DNA of 64,000 bases from Mycobacterium haemophilum DSM 44634 (GCF_000340435.2 NZ_CP011883.2:62001-126000), one strand, 5' to 3'; shown: positions 8,926 through 18,052, numbered from the stretch's first letter. A program made the numbers and translations. Notes: a model not told the origin generated them from the letters alone.

Positions 8926-11460
8926 GTGAATAACGAAGGACGCCACGATCAGTCGCCTAGGGACGCGAGCGGGCCAGCGACTGATCGGCCGGGCCAGCGT
9001 CGTCAAGTTCCGCCCGACGACCGGATGACAGCGATCATCCCGCCGGTCACCGACGAGCGGTCGGCTGGGCGGGTGGACCCCCTCAAGGCTGTCAAGGCTG
9101 CCTTGGATGGTCCGCCGCCTGCTGCGCCCTTCCACTCGGCACTCCCGATGTCGGTGTCCCCGCGGCGCGACCCTATTGACGAGGTCACGGCCGCGCTGGA
9201 CGGCCGGTCGGCAGCGACCGGGGGTGGTGGCAGGCTCGCTTACGGACGCCGTCCACCGGGTGGTCCGCCGCCGCCACCCGAGCCGCCCGGCGGCCCTGCC
9301 GGGCCTGGCTGGAGGGCGCCTGGACCGGAGCCCAACCGGACTTGGCTGCAGCAACTCAACCGTCAGGTGAACTGGCGCTGGGTGCGGCGCTCGCTGTATC
9401 TCGCCGCGGTGGTGGTGTTGTTGTTGCCCATCGTCACCTTCACCATGGCCTACTTCATCGTCGACATTCCCAGACCAGGCGACATCCGTACCAACCAGGT
9501 CTCGACGATCCTGGCCAGCGACGGCTCGGAGATCGCCAAAATTGTTCCGCCCGAAGGTAACCGGGTCGATGTCAACCTGAGTCAAGTGCCGGTGCAGGTC
9601 CGCCAGGCGGTGATCGCCGCAGAGGACCGCAACTTCTATTCGAACCCGGGGTTCGACTTCAGAGCCTTCGCGCGGGCGGTGCAAAACAACCTCTTCGGCA
9701 GCGGCGATCTGCAGGGCGGGTCAACGATCACCCAACAGTATGTGAAGAACGCGTTGGTCGGTTCTGCGCAACACGGGTTTAGCGGTTTGATGCGCAAGGC
9801 TAAGGAACTGGTCATCGCCACCAAAATGTCGGGCGAGTGGTCCAAAGACGATGTGCTGCAGGCCTATCTGAACATCATTTACTTCGGCAGAGGCGCCTAC
9901 GGAATTTCGGCCGCTGCCAAGGCCTATTTCGACAAGCCCGTGGAGCAGCTCACCGTCTCCGAAGGGGCACTGCTGGCGGCGCTAATTCGGCGGCCGTCCG
10001 CTTTGGACCCGGCCATCGATCTCCAGGGTGCTACCGCCCGCTGGAACTGGGTGTTGGACGGCATGGTGGACATCAAGGCTCTGTCGCCGAGTGACCGCTC
10101 GGCACAGCTGTTTCCCGCGACTGTTCCGCCTGATCAGGCGCGTGCGCAGAATCAGACCACGGGACCCAATGGTCTTATCGAGCGTCAGGTGACCAAAGAG
10201 CTGCTCGAACTGTTCAACATCGACGAGCAAACCTTGAACACCCAGGGGCTGCAGGTCACCACCACTGTCGATCCGCAGGCTCAACGGGCGGCCGAGAAGG
10301 CGGTATCGAAATACCTGGACGGGCAGGATCCCGATATGCGGGCCGCCGTCGTTTCGATCGACCCACATAACGGCGCGATACGTGCCTACTACGGCGGTGC
10401 TGATGGCAACGGTTTTGACTTCGCTCAAGCTGGGCTGCAAACCGGCTCGTCGTTCAAGGTTTTCGCGCTCGTCGCCGCGCTCGAGCAAGGCATCGGCCTG
10501 GGCTACCAGGTCGACAGCTCCCCGCTCACCGTCGACGGCATCAAGATCACCAACGACGAAGGCGAGAGTTGTGGGACCTGCAATATCGCTGAGGCGCTCA
10601 AGCTCTCGTTGAACACCTCCTACTACCGGCTGATGCTCAAACTCCGCAATGGACCGCAGGCCGTCGCGGACGCCGCGCACCAAGCCGGTGTCGCGAGCAG
10701 CTTCCCTGGTGTAGCGCACACACTGTCCGAGGATGGCAACGGCGGACCGCCCAACAACGGAATCGTGCTGGGCCAGTACGAAACCCGCGTGATCGATATG
10801 GCCTCGGCATATGCCACGTTGGCCGCGTCCGGCGTCTACCACCGACCGCACTTCGTGCAAAAAGTCGTTAATGCGGAGGGCCAGGTACTTTTCGACGCCA
10901 GCACCAGCGACAACAGCGGCGACCAGCGCATCGCCAAAGCCGTCGCTGATAACGTCACCGCGGCGATGCAGCCGATCGCCGGCTATTCGCGTGGCCATAA
11001 CTTGGCCAGCGGGCGGCCGTCGGCAGCCAAAACCGGCACGGTGCAGCTGGGCGATACCACCGCCAACAAGGACGCCTGGATGGTCGGCTACACACCGTCG
11101 CTGTCGACGGCGGTGTGGGTGGGTACCGTCGAAGACAATGTGCCGCTGGTAACCGCTTCAGGCGCGGCGGTTTACGGCTCCGGCCTGCCGTCGGATATCT
11201 GGAAGTCGACGATGGATGGCGCCCTGAAGGGCACCGCCAACGAGAGCTTCCCCAAGCCGACCGAGATAGGTGGCTACGCAGGTGTGCCGCCCCCGCCCCC
11301 GCCGCCAGCGGCACCGCCGCCGCCTTCGGAAACCGTTATCCAGCCCACTATCGAGGTGGCGCCGGGCATCACCATCCCGGTCGGTCCGCCCACGACGATC
11401 ACTCTCGCGCCGCCGCCGCCGGCATCGCCCAGCCCGACAGCTTCAACGCCGCCACCATGA
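8926..11460 (+). CDS. ponA1: Bifunctional class A penicillin-binding protein
   Basis: 844 residues. A disordered Pro-rich cytoplasmic tail (about 1-150) is followed by one membrane helix (about 156-178). The GT51 glycosyltransferase domain has catalytic Glu233 in AAEDRNFYSNPG and the STITQQYVKNAL motif. The transpeptidase domain has SSFK (Ser508-Lys511), SLN (561-563) and KTG (702-704). A Pro-rich C-terminal tail completes the Mtb PonA1 layout. It polymerises and crosslinks peptidoglycan at the growing pole. It starts with GTG two bases after the DUF5318 stop, and its stop overlaps the next gene's ATG. Confidence 0.97.
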   Translation: MNNEGRHDQSPRDASGPATDRPGQRRQVPPDDRMTAIIPPVTDERSAGRVDPLKAVKAALDGPPPAAPFHSALPMSVSPRRDPIDEVTAALDGRSAATGGGGRLAYGRRPPGGPPPPPEPPGGPAGPGWRAPGPEPNRTWLQQLNRQVNWRWVRRSLYLAAVVVLLLPIVTFTMAYFIVDIPRPGDIRTNQVSTILASDGSEIAKIVPPEGNRVDVNLSQVPVQVRQAVIAAEDRNFYSNPGFDFRAFARAVQNNLFGSGDLQGGSTITQQYVKNALVGSAQHGFSGLMRKAKELVIATKMSGEWSKDDVLQAYLNIIYFGRGAYGISAAAKAYFDKPVEQLTVSEGALLAALIRRPSALDPAIDLQGATARWNWVLDGMVDIKALSPSDRSAQLFPATVPPDQARAQNQTTGPNGLIERQVTKELLELFNIDEQTLNTQGLQVTTTVDPQAQRAAEKAVSKYLDGQDPDMRAAVVSIDPHNGAIRAYYGGADGNGFDFAQAGLQTGSSFKVFALVAALEQGIGLGYQVDSSPLTVDGIKITNDEGESCGTCNIAEALKLSLNTSYYRLMLKLRNGPQAVADAAHQAGVASSFPGVAHTLSEDGNGGPPNNGIVLGQYETRVIDMASAYATLAASGVYHRPHFVQKVVNAEGQVLFDASTSDNSGDQRIAKAVADNVTAAMQPIAGYSRGHNLASGRPSAAKTGTVQLGDTTANKDAWMVGYTPSLSTAVWVGTVEDNVPLVTASGAAVYGSGLPSDIWKSTMDGALKGTANESFPKPTEIGGYAGVPPPPPPPAAPPPPSETVIQPTIEVAPGITIPVGPPTTITLAPPPPASPSPTASTPPP

Positions 11461-13130
11461 TCAACGCTGCGACGCAGAGCGCCACTATCTCGCCGCGACC
11501 GTTGGCCGCCGATCGTCGGAGCGCCGATGACCGCGATTGCCCCAGCCGCACTGACTTTTTGGGCGCCGCCCTAGCAGATGTCATCGGTGGACCGGTAGGC
11601 CGCCACGCGCTGATCGGCCGTAGCTGGCTGATGACACCGCTGCGGGTGATGTTTCTCATCGGGCTGATATTCCTGGCGCTCGGCTGGTCAACGAAGGCGG
11701 CCTGCTTGCAAACCACTGGAACGGGACCGGGCGATCAGCGGGTCGCCAACTGGGATAACCAACGCGCGTATTACGAGTTGTGCTACTCCGACACGGTGCC
11801 GCTCTACGGCGCGGAATTGTTGAACCAGGGCAAGTTTCCGTACAAATCGAGCTGGATCGAAACCGACAGCAGCGGCACACCGCAGACCCGCTACGACGGT
11901 CGGCCCGCGGTGCGATACATGGAATATCCGGTGCTAACCGGTATCTATCAGTATGTTTCGATGGCGATCGCCAAGACCTACACGGCGCTAAGCAAACTCG
12001 TCGCTGTACCAGTGATCGCCGAGGTGGTGATGTTCTTCGACGTCGCCGCATTCGGGCTGGCGCTGGCCTGGTTAGCGACCATCTGGGCCACCGCGGCGCT
12101 GGCCGGTCGCCGGATATGGGATGGGGCCTTGGTGGCCGCGTCTCCGCTGGTGATCTTTCAGATATTCACCAACTTCGACGCGTTGGCAACGGCATTCGCG
12201 ACTGGTGGATTGCTGGCGTGGGCGCGGCGCAGACCGGTACTTGCCGGTGTGCTGATTGGCTTAGGCGCCGCGGCCAAGCTCTATCCGCTGCTGTTTTTGG
12301 TCCCGTTGTTTGTGTTGGGCATCCGCACCGGGCGCCTCGGGGGTGTGGCCCGCACCGCGGTGACCACGGCAGTGACCTGGTTGTTGGTGAATCTGCCTGT
12401 GCTACTGCTTTTCCCGCGGGGTTGGTCGGAGTTTTTCCGACTCAACGCCCGCCGCGGCGATGACATGGACTCGTTGTACAACGTCGTGAAATCGTTGACT
12501 GGCTGGCGCGGTTTCGATCCCAAGCTAGGCTTCTGGGAGCCGCCCCTGGCGCTCAACGCCGTGGTAACGGTGTTGTTCGCATTGTGTTGCGCGGCAATCG
12601 TTTACATCGCATTGACTGCTGGGCAGCGGCCGCGACTGGCGCAGCTGGCGTTTTTGTTGGTGGCGGCATTCCTGTTGACCAACAAGGTCTGGAGCCCTCA
12701 GTTCTCGCTGTGGCTGGTGCCGCTGGCAGTGCTGGCCCTGCCGCACCGCCGGGTGCTGCTGGCATGGATGACGATCGATGCCCTGGTGTGGGTGCCGCGG
12801 ATGTATTACCTGTACGGCAATCCGAGCCGTTCACTCCCGGAGCAGTGGTTCACCGCGACGGTGCTGCTGCGAGACATCGCGGTCGTGGCGCTGTGCGCGC
12901 TGGTGATCCGCCAGATTTATCGGCCCGACGAGGATCTGGTGCGGCTGGGTGGACGGGTGGACGATCCGGCGGGCGGGCCTTTCGACCGCGCCCCGGACGC
13001 CCCGCCGGGTTGGTTGCCGGACTGGCTGCGTCCAGCCGGGATGCGGCGGGCGGTCGCGCCGGCAGCACCATCAGTACCTCAAACTGAGCTGGCCGACGCT
13101 AAAACAGCTGCCGCCCCCGGGCAGCCATGA
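11457..13130 (+). CDS. Polytopic GT87-type membrane glycosyltransferase-like protein (Rv0051-like)
   Basis: 557 residues from the ATG at 11457, which overlaps the ponA1 stop by four bases; the frame stays open further upstream only inside ponA1. About ten membrane helices are visible (for example LRVMFLIGLIFLALGWSTKA and LAQLAFLLVAAFLLTNKVWS). The GT87/DUF2029 family comprises polyprenyl-phosphate-mannose-dependent mannosyltransferases of lipomannan assembly, and the C-terminal soluble tail is Pro-rich. Translational coupling to ponA1 suggests a shared role in envelope growth. Confidence 0.87.
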   Translation: MINAATQSATISPRPLAADRRSADDRDCPSRTDFLGAALADVIGGPVGRHALIGRSWLMTPLRVMFLIGLIFLALGWSTKAACLQTTGTGPGDQRVANWDNQRAYYELCYSDTVPLYGAELLNQGKFPYKSSWIETDSSGTPQTRYDGRPAVRYMEYPVLTGIYQYVSMAIAKTYTALSKLVAVPVIAEVVMFFDVAAFGLALAWLATIWATAALAGRRIWDGALVAASPLVIFQIFTNFDALATAFATGGLLAWARRRPVLAGVLIGLGAAAKLYPLLFLVPLFVLGIRTGRLGGVARTAVTTAVTWLLVNLPVLLLFPRGWSEFFRLNARRGDDMDSLYNVVKSLTGWRGFDPKLGFWEPPLALNAVVTVLFALCCAAIVYIALTAGQRPRLAQLAFLLVAAFLLTNKVWSPQFSLWLVPLAVLALPHRRVLLAWMTIDALVWVPRMYYLYGNPSRSLPEQWFTATVLLRDIAVVALCALVIRQIYRPDEDLVRLGGRVDDPAGGPFDRAPDAPPGWLPDWLRPAGMRRAVAPAAPSVPQTELADAKTAAAPGQP

Positions 13131-13768
13131 TGCAGGTAGCCATCCCGCTGTTCGAACGGGTCACCGCGCTCGACGCCGTCGGCCCTTACGAAGTGCTGCA
13201 ACGCATTCCGTCGATTGACGTAGTGTTTGTCGGGCACCAGCGGGGAGAGGTGCGCACCGAAAACGGGATGCTCGGCCTCACTTGCGACGCGACCTTGGAC
13301 GAAGTCGGTGCACCCGATGTGGTGGTGTTCCCCGGTGGTGTCGGAACCCGTCAGCTGGTTCACGACGAAGCCTTCTGTGTTTGGCTGCAATCGGTGCATC
13401 GGCATACCAAGTTCACCACCTCGGTATGCACTGGCGCGCTGCTGCTTGCCGCAGCCGGCCTGCTCGAGGGACTCACCGCGACGACGCACTGGAGCGCCGC
13501 GGACCTGCTCAACAAATTGGGCGCGCACTATGTGCCTGAACGTGTCGTCGAGCACCTCTCGCAGCGGATCATCACCGCCGCGGGGGTCTCCAGCGGTATT
13601 GACATGGCCTTGCGGCTGGTTGAGCTCCTTGTCGATCGACCAGCCGCGCAGGCTGCTCAGCTGCTCATCGAATACGACCCGCAGCCGCCGTTCGGCTCGG
13701 GCACGCTGGCGAAGGCCGACGCGGCGACGAAGGCCAGGGCGGACGAATACCGGCGCAGCCGGAACTGA
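13127..13768 (+). CDS. DJ-1/PfpI superfamily protein (Rv0052-like)
   Basis: 213 residues with the class-I glutamine-amidotransferase-like fold. VVVFPGGVGTR leads into the nucleophile elbow TTSVCTGALLLAAAGLLEG with Cys101 as the conserved reactive cysteine, and a following HWS segment. The closest subgroup is isonitrile-hydratase/ThiJ-like. The ATG overlaps the GT87 gene stop by four bases. The substrate is unknown; the cysteine supports hydrolase, hydratase or redox-sensing chemistry. Confidence 0.87.
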   Translation: MMQVAIPLFERVTALDAVGPYEVLQRIPSIDVVFVGHQRGEVRTENGMLGLTCDATLDEVGAPDVVVFPGGVGTRQLVHDEAFCVWLQSVHRHTKFTTSVCTGALLLAAAGLLEGLTATTHWSAADLLNKLGAHYVPERVVEHLSQRIITAAGVSSGIDMALRLVELLVDRPAAQAAQLLIEYDPQPPFGSGTLAKADAATKARADEYRRSRN

Positions 13769-13900
13769 CCGATTGGCTGATGGCCCGGATTTTTCCGGTC
13801 AGCCCGACATCCGGTAGCCTGGGGCCGTTGCCGACGCAGGCGACCCTCCTGCCGCGGATCGACCGTGGCCGTACAGACCAGAGGAGGTGGTGAGGTTTCC

Positions 13901-14191
13901 ATGCGTCCATACGAAATCATGGTCATTCTTGACCCCACGCTCGACGAGCGCACCGTCGGCCCGTCCTTGGAGACGTTCCTCAACGTCGTCCGCAAGGACG
14001 GTGGAACCATCGGTAAGGTCGACATCTGGGGCCGGCGCCGGCTGGCCTACGAGATCGCCAAGCATGCCGAAGGCATCTACGTTGTCATCGACCTGAAGGC
14101 GGCGCCGGCTACCGTGTCCGAGCTCGACCGCCAGCTCAGCCTCAACGAGTCGGTGCTGCGCACCAAGGTGATGCGCACCGACAAGCACTAG
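13901..14191 (+). CDS. rpsF: 30S ribosomal protein S6
   Basis: 96 residues (MRPYEIMVILDPTLDERTVG). The start at 13901 is fixed by the family N-terminus and by a strong AGGAGG about 12 bp upstream. S6 binds S18 and 16S rRNA helix 22-23 in the small subunit platform. It is the first gene of the rpsF-ssb-rpsR-rplI cluster. Confidence 0.97.
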   Translation: MRPYEIMVILDPTLDERTVGPSLETFLNVVRKDGGTIGKVDIWGRRRLAYEIAKHAEGIYVVIDLKAAPATVSELDRQLSLNESVLRTKVMRTDKH

Positions 14192-14216
14192 CCTGACGAC
14201 GATGACCGGCAGGGCG

Positions 14217-14244
14217 AGGTGGGGGTCCCCCCGCTTGTGGGGGC
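14217..14244 (+). repeat. GC-rich palindromic hairpin between rpsF and ssb
   Basis: A GGGGGTCCCCC palindrome runs directly into a second pairing option, CCCCCC-GCTTGT-GGGGG. This sort of C/G-run hairpin is common in mycobacterial intergenic DNA and could attenuate or adjust rpsF-to-ssb read-through. It lacks a U-tract, so a terminator is not clear. Confidence 0.4.
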
Positions 14245-14373
14245 AGCCGGCCAAATACAGCACTAGTCGGACGACCGCCCGCGGTCGGTGCCCTTGCGTA
14301 GGCTCTCCGAAAACACGCTCATGACTAACGCCCGCGCCAAGGCGAGGAACAGGGCGGAATTAGGGAGGAAATT

Positions 14374-14880
14374 GTGGCTGGCGACACCACCATCACCGTT
14401 GTCGGAAACCTGACCGCTGACCCCGAGCTGCGGTTCACTCCGTCCGGTGCTGCCGTGGCCAACTTCACCGTGGCGTCGACACCGCGGATCTATGACCGTC
14501 AGAGCAGCGAGTGGAAAGACGGCGAGGCGCTGTTCCTCCGGTGCAATATTTGGCGGGAGGCCGCGGAGAACGTGGCCGAAAGCCTCACCCGGGGGGCGCG
14601 GGTGATCGTCACCGGCCGGCTCAAGCAGCGTTCCTTCGAGACCCGCGAGGGTGAGAAGCGCACCGTCGTCGAGGTCGAGGTCGACGAGATCGGCCCGTCG
14701 CTTCGGTATGCCACCGCCAAGGTCAACAAGGCCAGCCGCAGCGGCGGCGGGGGCGGCGGCTTCGGCAGCGGATCCCGACAGGCGCCGGCGCAAGGGAGCG
14801 GCGGAGCAGGTGACGACCCATGGGGTAGTGCCCCGGCGTCGGGCTCCTTCGGCGGCGGCGACGAAGAACCCCCCTTCTAA
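14374..14880 (+). CDS. ssb: Single-stranded DNA-binding protein
   Basis: 168 residues from GTG at 14374, preceded by AGGGAGG. The OB fold occupies about residues 1-115 (TTITVVGNLTADPELRFTPS, RSFETREGEKRTVVEVEVDE). A Gly/Ser-rich disordered linker follows, then the acidic tail ending DEEPPF, which binds partner proteins. The length matches mycobacterial SSB (about 164). It protects ssDNA at replication forks; genetic linkage to dnaB downstream is conserved. Confidence 0.97.
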   Translation: MAGDTTITVVGNLTADPELRFTPSGAAVANFTVASTPRIYDRQSSEWKDGEALFLRCNIWREAAENVAESLTRGARVIVTGRLKQRSFETREGEKRTVVEVEVDEIGPSLRYATAKVNKASRSGGGGGGFGSGSRQAPAQGSGGAGDDPWGSAPASGSFGGGDEEPPF

Positions 14881-14905
14881 CAACGAAACGGAAAGAAATA
14901 CACAC

Positions 14906-15160
14906 ATGGCCAAGTCCACCAAGCGGCGTCCAGCGCCGGAGAAGCCGGTCAAAGCGCGTAAATGCGTCTTCTGCGCCAAGAAAGACCAGCAGATCGACTA
15001 CAAGGACACCACGCTACTGCGCACGTACATCAGTGAGCGGGGCAAGATCCGGGCCCGTCGGGTCACCGGCAACTGCGTGCAACACCAGCGCGACATCGCG
15101 ATCGCGGTGAAGAATGCCCGCGAGGTAGCTCTGCTGCCCTTCACCTCCTCGGCGCGATAA
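14906..15160 (+). CDS. rpsR1: 30S ribosomal protein S18, zinc-binding (C+) type
   Basis: 84 residues from the ATG at 14906. It retains the cysteine motif (CVFCAKK and a later GNCVQHQ), which marks the zinc-containing C+ paralogue. Mycobacteria normally have a second, Cys-less S18 induced by zinc starvation. The basic N-terminus and RTYISERGKIRARRVTGN core are canonical. It partners with S6 encoded upstream. Confidence 0.95.
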   Translation: MAKSTKRRPAPEKPVKARKCVFCAKKDQQIDYKDTTLLRTYISERGKIRARRVTGNCVQHQRDIAIAVKNAREVALLPFTSSAR

Positions 15161-15202
15161 CCGACGGTAACCACTGCAAGCCCAACGGAAAGTACGAAAA
15201 CG

Positions 15203-15661
15203 ATGAAGCTGATTCTGACGGCTGACGTCGACCACCTTGGTTCCGTCGGCGACACTGTCGAGGTCAAGGACGGATACGGTCGAAACTTCTTGCTCCCGCG
15301 CGGTCTGGCGATCGTTGCCTCGCGGGGCGCCCAGAAGCAGGCTGACGAGATCCGCCGCGCCCGCGACACGAAGGCGGTGCGCGACCGCGAGCACGCGAAC
15401 GAAATCAAGGCGGCGATCGAGGCGCTGGGCTCGGTCTCGCTGCCGGTGAAGACGGCGGCCGACTCTGGCAAGCTGTTCGGCTCCGTGACCGCCGGTGATG
15501 TTGTCGCCGCCATCAAGAAGGCGGGCGGACCAAACCTCGACAAGCGAATCGTGCGGCTGCCCAAAACCCACATCAAGGCCGTCGGCACGCACCCGGTATC
15601 GGTGCACCTGCATCCTGAAATCGATGTCGTGGTGTCACTCGACGTCGTCGAGGCGAGCTAA
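15203..15661 (+). CDS. rplI: 50S ribosomal protein L9
   Basis: 152 residues with the two-domain L9 architecture. The N-terminal RNA-binding domain is MKLILTADVDHLGSVGDTVE then VKDGYGRNFLLPRGLAIVAS, followed by a long connecting helix and a C-terminal domain (VRLPKTHIKAVGTHPVSVHL). It binds 23S rRNA near the L1 stalk. Last gene of the cluster before a strong hairpin terminator. Confidence 0.97.
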   Translation: MKLILTADVDHLGSVGDTVEVKDGYGRNFLLPRGLAIVASRGAQKQADEIRRARDTKAVRDREHANEIKAAIEALGSVSLPVKTAADSGKLFGSVTAGDVVAAIKKAGGPNLDKRIVRLPKTHIKAVGTHPVSVHLHPEIDVVVSLDVVEAS

Positions 15662-15678
15662 CAGCGCAACGTTTGCTG

Positions 15679-15717
15679 ACCCCCGGTGGCGGCCGCTGAT
15701 CGGTTGCCACCGGGGGT
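15679..15717 (+). terminator. Rho-independent-type terminator after rplI
   Basis: A perfect 12-bp inverted repeat, ACCCCCGGTGGC / GCCACCGGGGGT, is separated by a 15-nt loop and followed by TTGTTCG. It starts 18 bp after the rplI stop, so it should end the rpsF-rplI transcript and isolate dnaB. The T-tract is short, as is usual in mycobacteria. Confidence 0.8.
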
Positions 15718-16207
15718 TTGTTCGTGCGGTGAAGTCCTTTCGAAAGTGTTCTAGGAAGACGGTCTGGGTTGTTCCTGGCGAACTATTTCCGGCAACTGCA
15801 GAGCCATCCATCGTTACCAATACGTAACGCTTCCAAAATCTGGCTGAAATCCAACACGCCCGGCGCAGTAACCTGGCCCGACACGCCGAAGAGATTCTTG
15901 TCCACACGATATCTGTCGCGTTGTGGGACGTTTAGCTGCAGTGATGTGATAGCGCTCCGGACTGATCCACAGGTTCTCCACACCCCGTTTCACACAGTGT
16001 CCACGGGTTTGCACACACGATGCACAGCTTCATGAACAGCGGCCACTTGGAGTACTCGCCAGCAACGTCTACCGTCGTCCCGGCGTGACTGTGGTGGGTG
16101 TTTTGGGGCGCGAGTGTCGGGCTCTTGATTTACGCTTGCGAATAGCGGCTATCGAATGTCCGTTCGAATGCTTGTCAGGGTGCTTGTGTCAGGGGAGGTG
16201 AGAGTCG
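15718..16207. other. Intergenic region upstream of dnaB
   Basis: No convincing coding frame was found; in M. tuberculosis a small hypothetical gene (Rv0057) sits here and I see no equivalent. The stretch is less GC-rich than its surroundings, contains the DnaA-box-like cluster listed separately (15898-16005), and ends with AGGGGAGGTGAGAG as the dnaB ribosome-binding region. Confidence 0.6.
15898..16005 (+). promoter_or_regulatory. Cluster of four DnaA-box-like 9-mers upstream of dnaB
   Basis: TTGTCCACA (15898-15906) and TTCTCCACA (15974-15982) match the mycobacterial DnaA box TT(G/C)TCCACA exactly. TGATCCACA (15963-15971) and GTGTCCACG (15997-16005) deviate at two positions each. All four have the same orientation within 108 bp. 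This density suggests DnaA binding ahead of the replicative helicase gene. Binding itself is an inference. Confidence 0.5.
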
Positions 16208-18013
16208 ATGGCGGTCGTCGATGACCTGGCGCACCCCAACATGGATTCCGCTCCGCCCAGTGAAGATTTCGGCCGCCAACCACCGCAGGATCTAGCCGCG
16301 GAGCAGTCGGTGCTGGGCGGGATGCTGCTGAGCAAGGACGCCATTGCCGACGTCCTCGAGCGGCTGCGGCCTGGCGACTTTTATCGTCCCGCACACCAGA
16401 ATGTCTACGACGCGATCCTGGATCTGTACGGGCGCGGGGAGCCGGCCGACGCGGTGACGGTAGCCGCCGAATTGGACCGCCGCGGATTGTTGCGCCGGAT
16501 TGGTGGCGCACCGTATCTGCACACCCTGATCTCGACGGTGCCGACGGCCGCCAATGCGGGTTATTACGCGGGCATCGTCGCGGAAAAGGCACTGCTGCGT
16601 CGACTGGTGGAGGCCGGTACGCGGGTGGTGCAGTACGGCTACGCCGGCGCTGAGGGTGCCGATGTGGCCGAGGTGGTCGACCGCGCGCAGGCCGAAATCT
16701 ACGACGTCGCCGAGCGCCGGCTTTCTGAGGACTATGTCCCGCTCGAGGATCTGCTGCAGCCGACGATGGATGAGATCGACGCCATCGCTTCCAACGGGGG
16801 CATCTCGCGTGGCGCGCCGACCGGCTTCACCGAACTCGACGAGGTAACCAACGGTTTGCATCCGGGACAGATGATCATTGTGGCGGCACGCCCGGGTGTG
16901 GGTAAGGCGCTTGCGCTGGACACGCCGCTGCCCACACCGACCGGTTGGACGACGATGGGTGATGTCGCCGTCGGTGACGAGTTGCTGGCCGCCGACGGAG
17001 CACCGACGCGTGTGGTGGCCGCGACCGAGGTCATGCTGGGCCGGCCGTGCTATGAGATCGAGTTTTCTGACGGCACAGTCATTGTCGCTGACGCCCAGCA
17101 CCAATGGCCGACGGGTTACGGCATCCGGACGTCGGCTCAGTTGCGTTGTGGGCTGGACACTATCGCCGCGGCCGGCTCCATCCCGCGCCATGGTGAGCGC
17201 ACCGCATTGCTGGCCCCGGCGCTGCGCATCGACTCGGTGCGGCGGCTGCGCAGCGTTCCGGTGCGATGTGTCGAGGTGGACAATGCCGCTCATCTGTATC
17301 TGGCTGGCCGCGGGATGGTGCCGACGCACAACTCGACCCTTGGGCTGGACTTCATGCGGTCGTGTTCGATCAAGCATCGCCTGGCGAGCGTCATCTTCTC
17401 GTTGGAGATGAGCAAGTCCGAGATCGTGATGCGGCTGCTTTCGGCGGAAGCGAAAATCAAGCTCGCCGATATGCGTTCGGGCCGGATGACTGACGACGAC
17501 TGGACGCGGCTGGCGCGGCGGATGAGCGAAATCAGTGAGGCGCCACTGTATATCGACGATTCACCGAACCTGACCATGATGGAGATCCGCGCCAAGGCGC
17601 GCCGGCTGCGGCAAAAGACGAACCTGAAACTGGTTGTGGTCGACTACCTGCAGCTGATGACGTCAGGCAAGCGGTTCGAGTCGCGGCAGGTGGAAGTCTC
17701 GGAGTTCTCCCGCCATCTCAAATTGTTGGCCAAAGAACTCGAAGTCCCGGTGGTGGCGATCAGCCAGCTGAACCGTGGTCCCGAACAGCGCACCGACAAG
17801 AAGCCGATGTTGTCTGATCTGCGGGAGTCGGGAAGCCTAGAGCAGGATGCCGACGTCGTGATCCTGCTGCACCGGCCGGATGCTTTCGATCGCGACGATC
17901 CGCGTGGCGGCGAGGCGGACTTGATTCTCGCCAAGCACCGCAACGGCCCAACCAAGACAGTCACTGTCGCCCATCAACTACACTTGTCGCGATTTACCAA
18001 CATGGCACGGTAA
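16208..18013 (+). CDS. dnaB: Replicative DNA helicase DnaB, interrupted by an intein
   Basis: 601 residues as translated; 459 after removal of the intein, the normal mycobacterial DnaB length. The N-terminal primase-interacting domain (about 20-130) is followed by a linker and a RecA-type motor. The P-loop ARPGVGK|S is split by the intein after Lys233. Walker B LVVVDYLQLMTS, the QLNRGPEQRTDKKP loop and the C-terminal LILAKHRNGPTKTV arginine-finger region are intact. The hexamer unwinds DNA at the fork. It depends on protein splicing, because the Walker A Ser lies after the intein. Confidence 0.97.
   Translation: MAVVDDLAHPNMDSAPPSEDFGRQPPQDLAAEQSVLGGMLLSKDAIADVLERLRPGDFYRPAHQNVYDAILDLYGRGEPADAVTVAAELDRRGLLRRIGGAPYLHTLISTVPTAANAGYYAGIVAEKALLRRLVEAGTRVVQYGYAGAEGADVAEVVDRAQAEIYDVAERRLSEDYVPLEDLLQPTMDEIDAIASNGGISRGAPTGFTELDEVTNGLHPGQMIIVAARPGVGKALALDTPLPTPTGWTTMGDVAVGDELLAADGAPTRVVAATEVMLGRPCYEIEFSDGTVIVADAQHQWPTGYGIRTSAQLRCGLDTIAAAGSIPRHGERTALLAPALRIDSVRRLRSVPVRCVEVDNAAHLYLAGRGMVPTHNSTLGLDFMRSCSIKHRLASVIFSLEMSKSEIVMRLLSAEAKIKLADMRSGRMTDDDWTRLARRMSEISEAPLYIDDSPNLTMMEIRAKARRLRQKTNLKLVVVDYLQLMTSGKRFESRQVEVSEFSRHLKLLAKELEVPVVAISQLNRGPEQRTDKKPMLSDLRESGSLEQDADVVILLHRPDAFDRDDPRGGEADLILAKHRNGPTKTVTVAHQLHLSRFTNMAR
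16907..17332 (+). other. Class 3 mini-intein within DnaB
   Basis: 142 residues inserted in the P-loop, from Ala1 (ALALDTPLPTPTG) to the C-terminal THN followed by extein Ser. The usual Cys/Ser1 nucleophile is absent. Instead the class 3 signature WCT is complete: Trp67 two residues after the block B His65 (ADAQHQW), Cys121 in block F (VRCVEV), and Thr140 next to the penultimate His and Asn142. There is no room for a homing endonuclease, so this is a splicing-only element. Class 3 inteins start splicing by attack of the block F Cys on the N-terminal junction. Confidence 0.93.
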
Positions 18014-18052
18014 CGGGCGTCGGTGTAGGTTCTCACGCTGCGCTTCAAAATC

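Noticed and set aside
9982..10998. 338-codon minus-strand frame
   Set aside because: Antisense to the ponA1 coding region; the composition is low complexity with no family similarity.
14263..14979. 238-codon minus-strand frame over ssb
   Set aside because: Shadow of ssb; Ala/Gly-rich with no domain.
16292..17377. 361-codon minus-strand frame
   Set aside because: Antisense to dnaB and its intein; dnaB is unambiguous.
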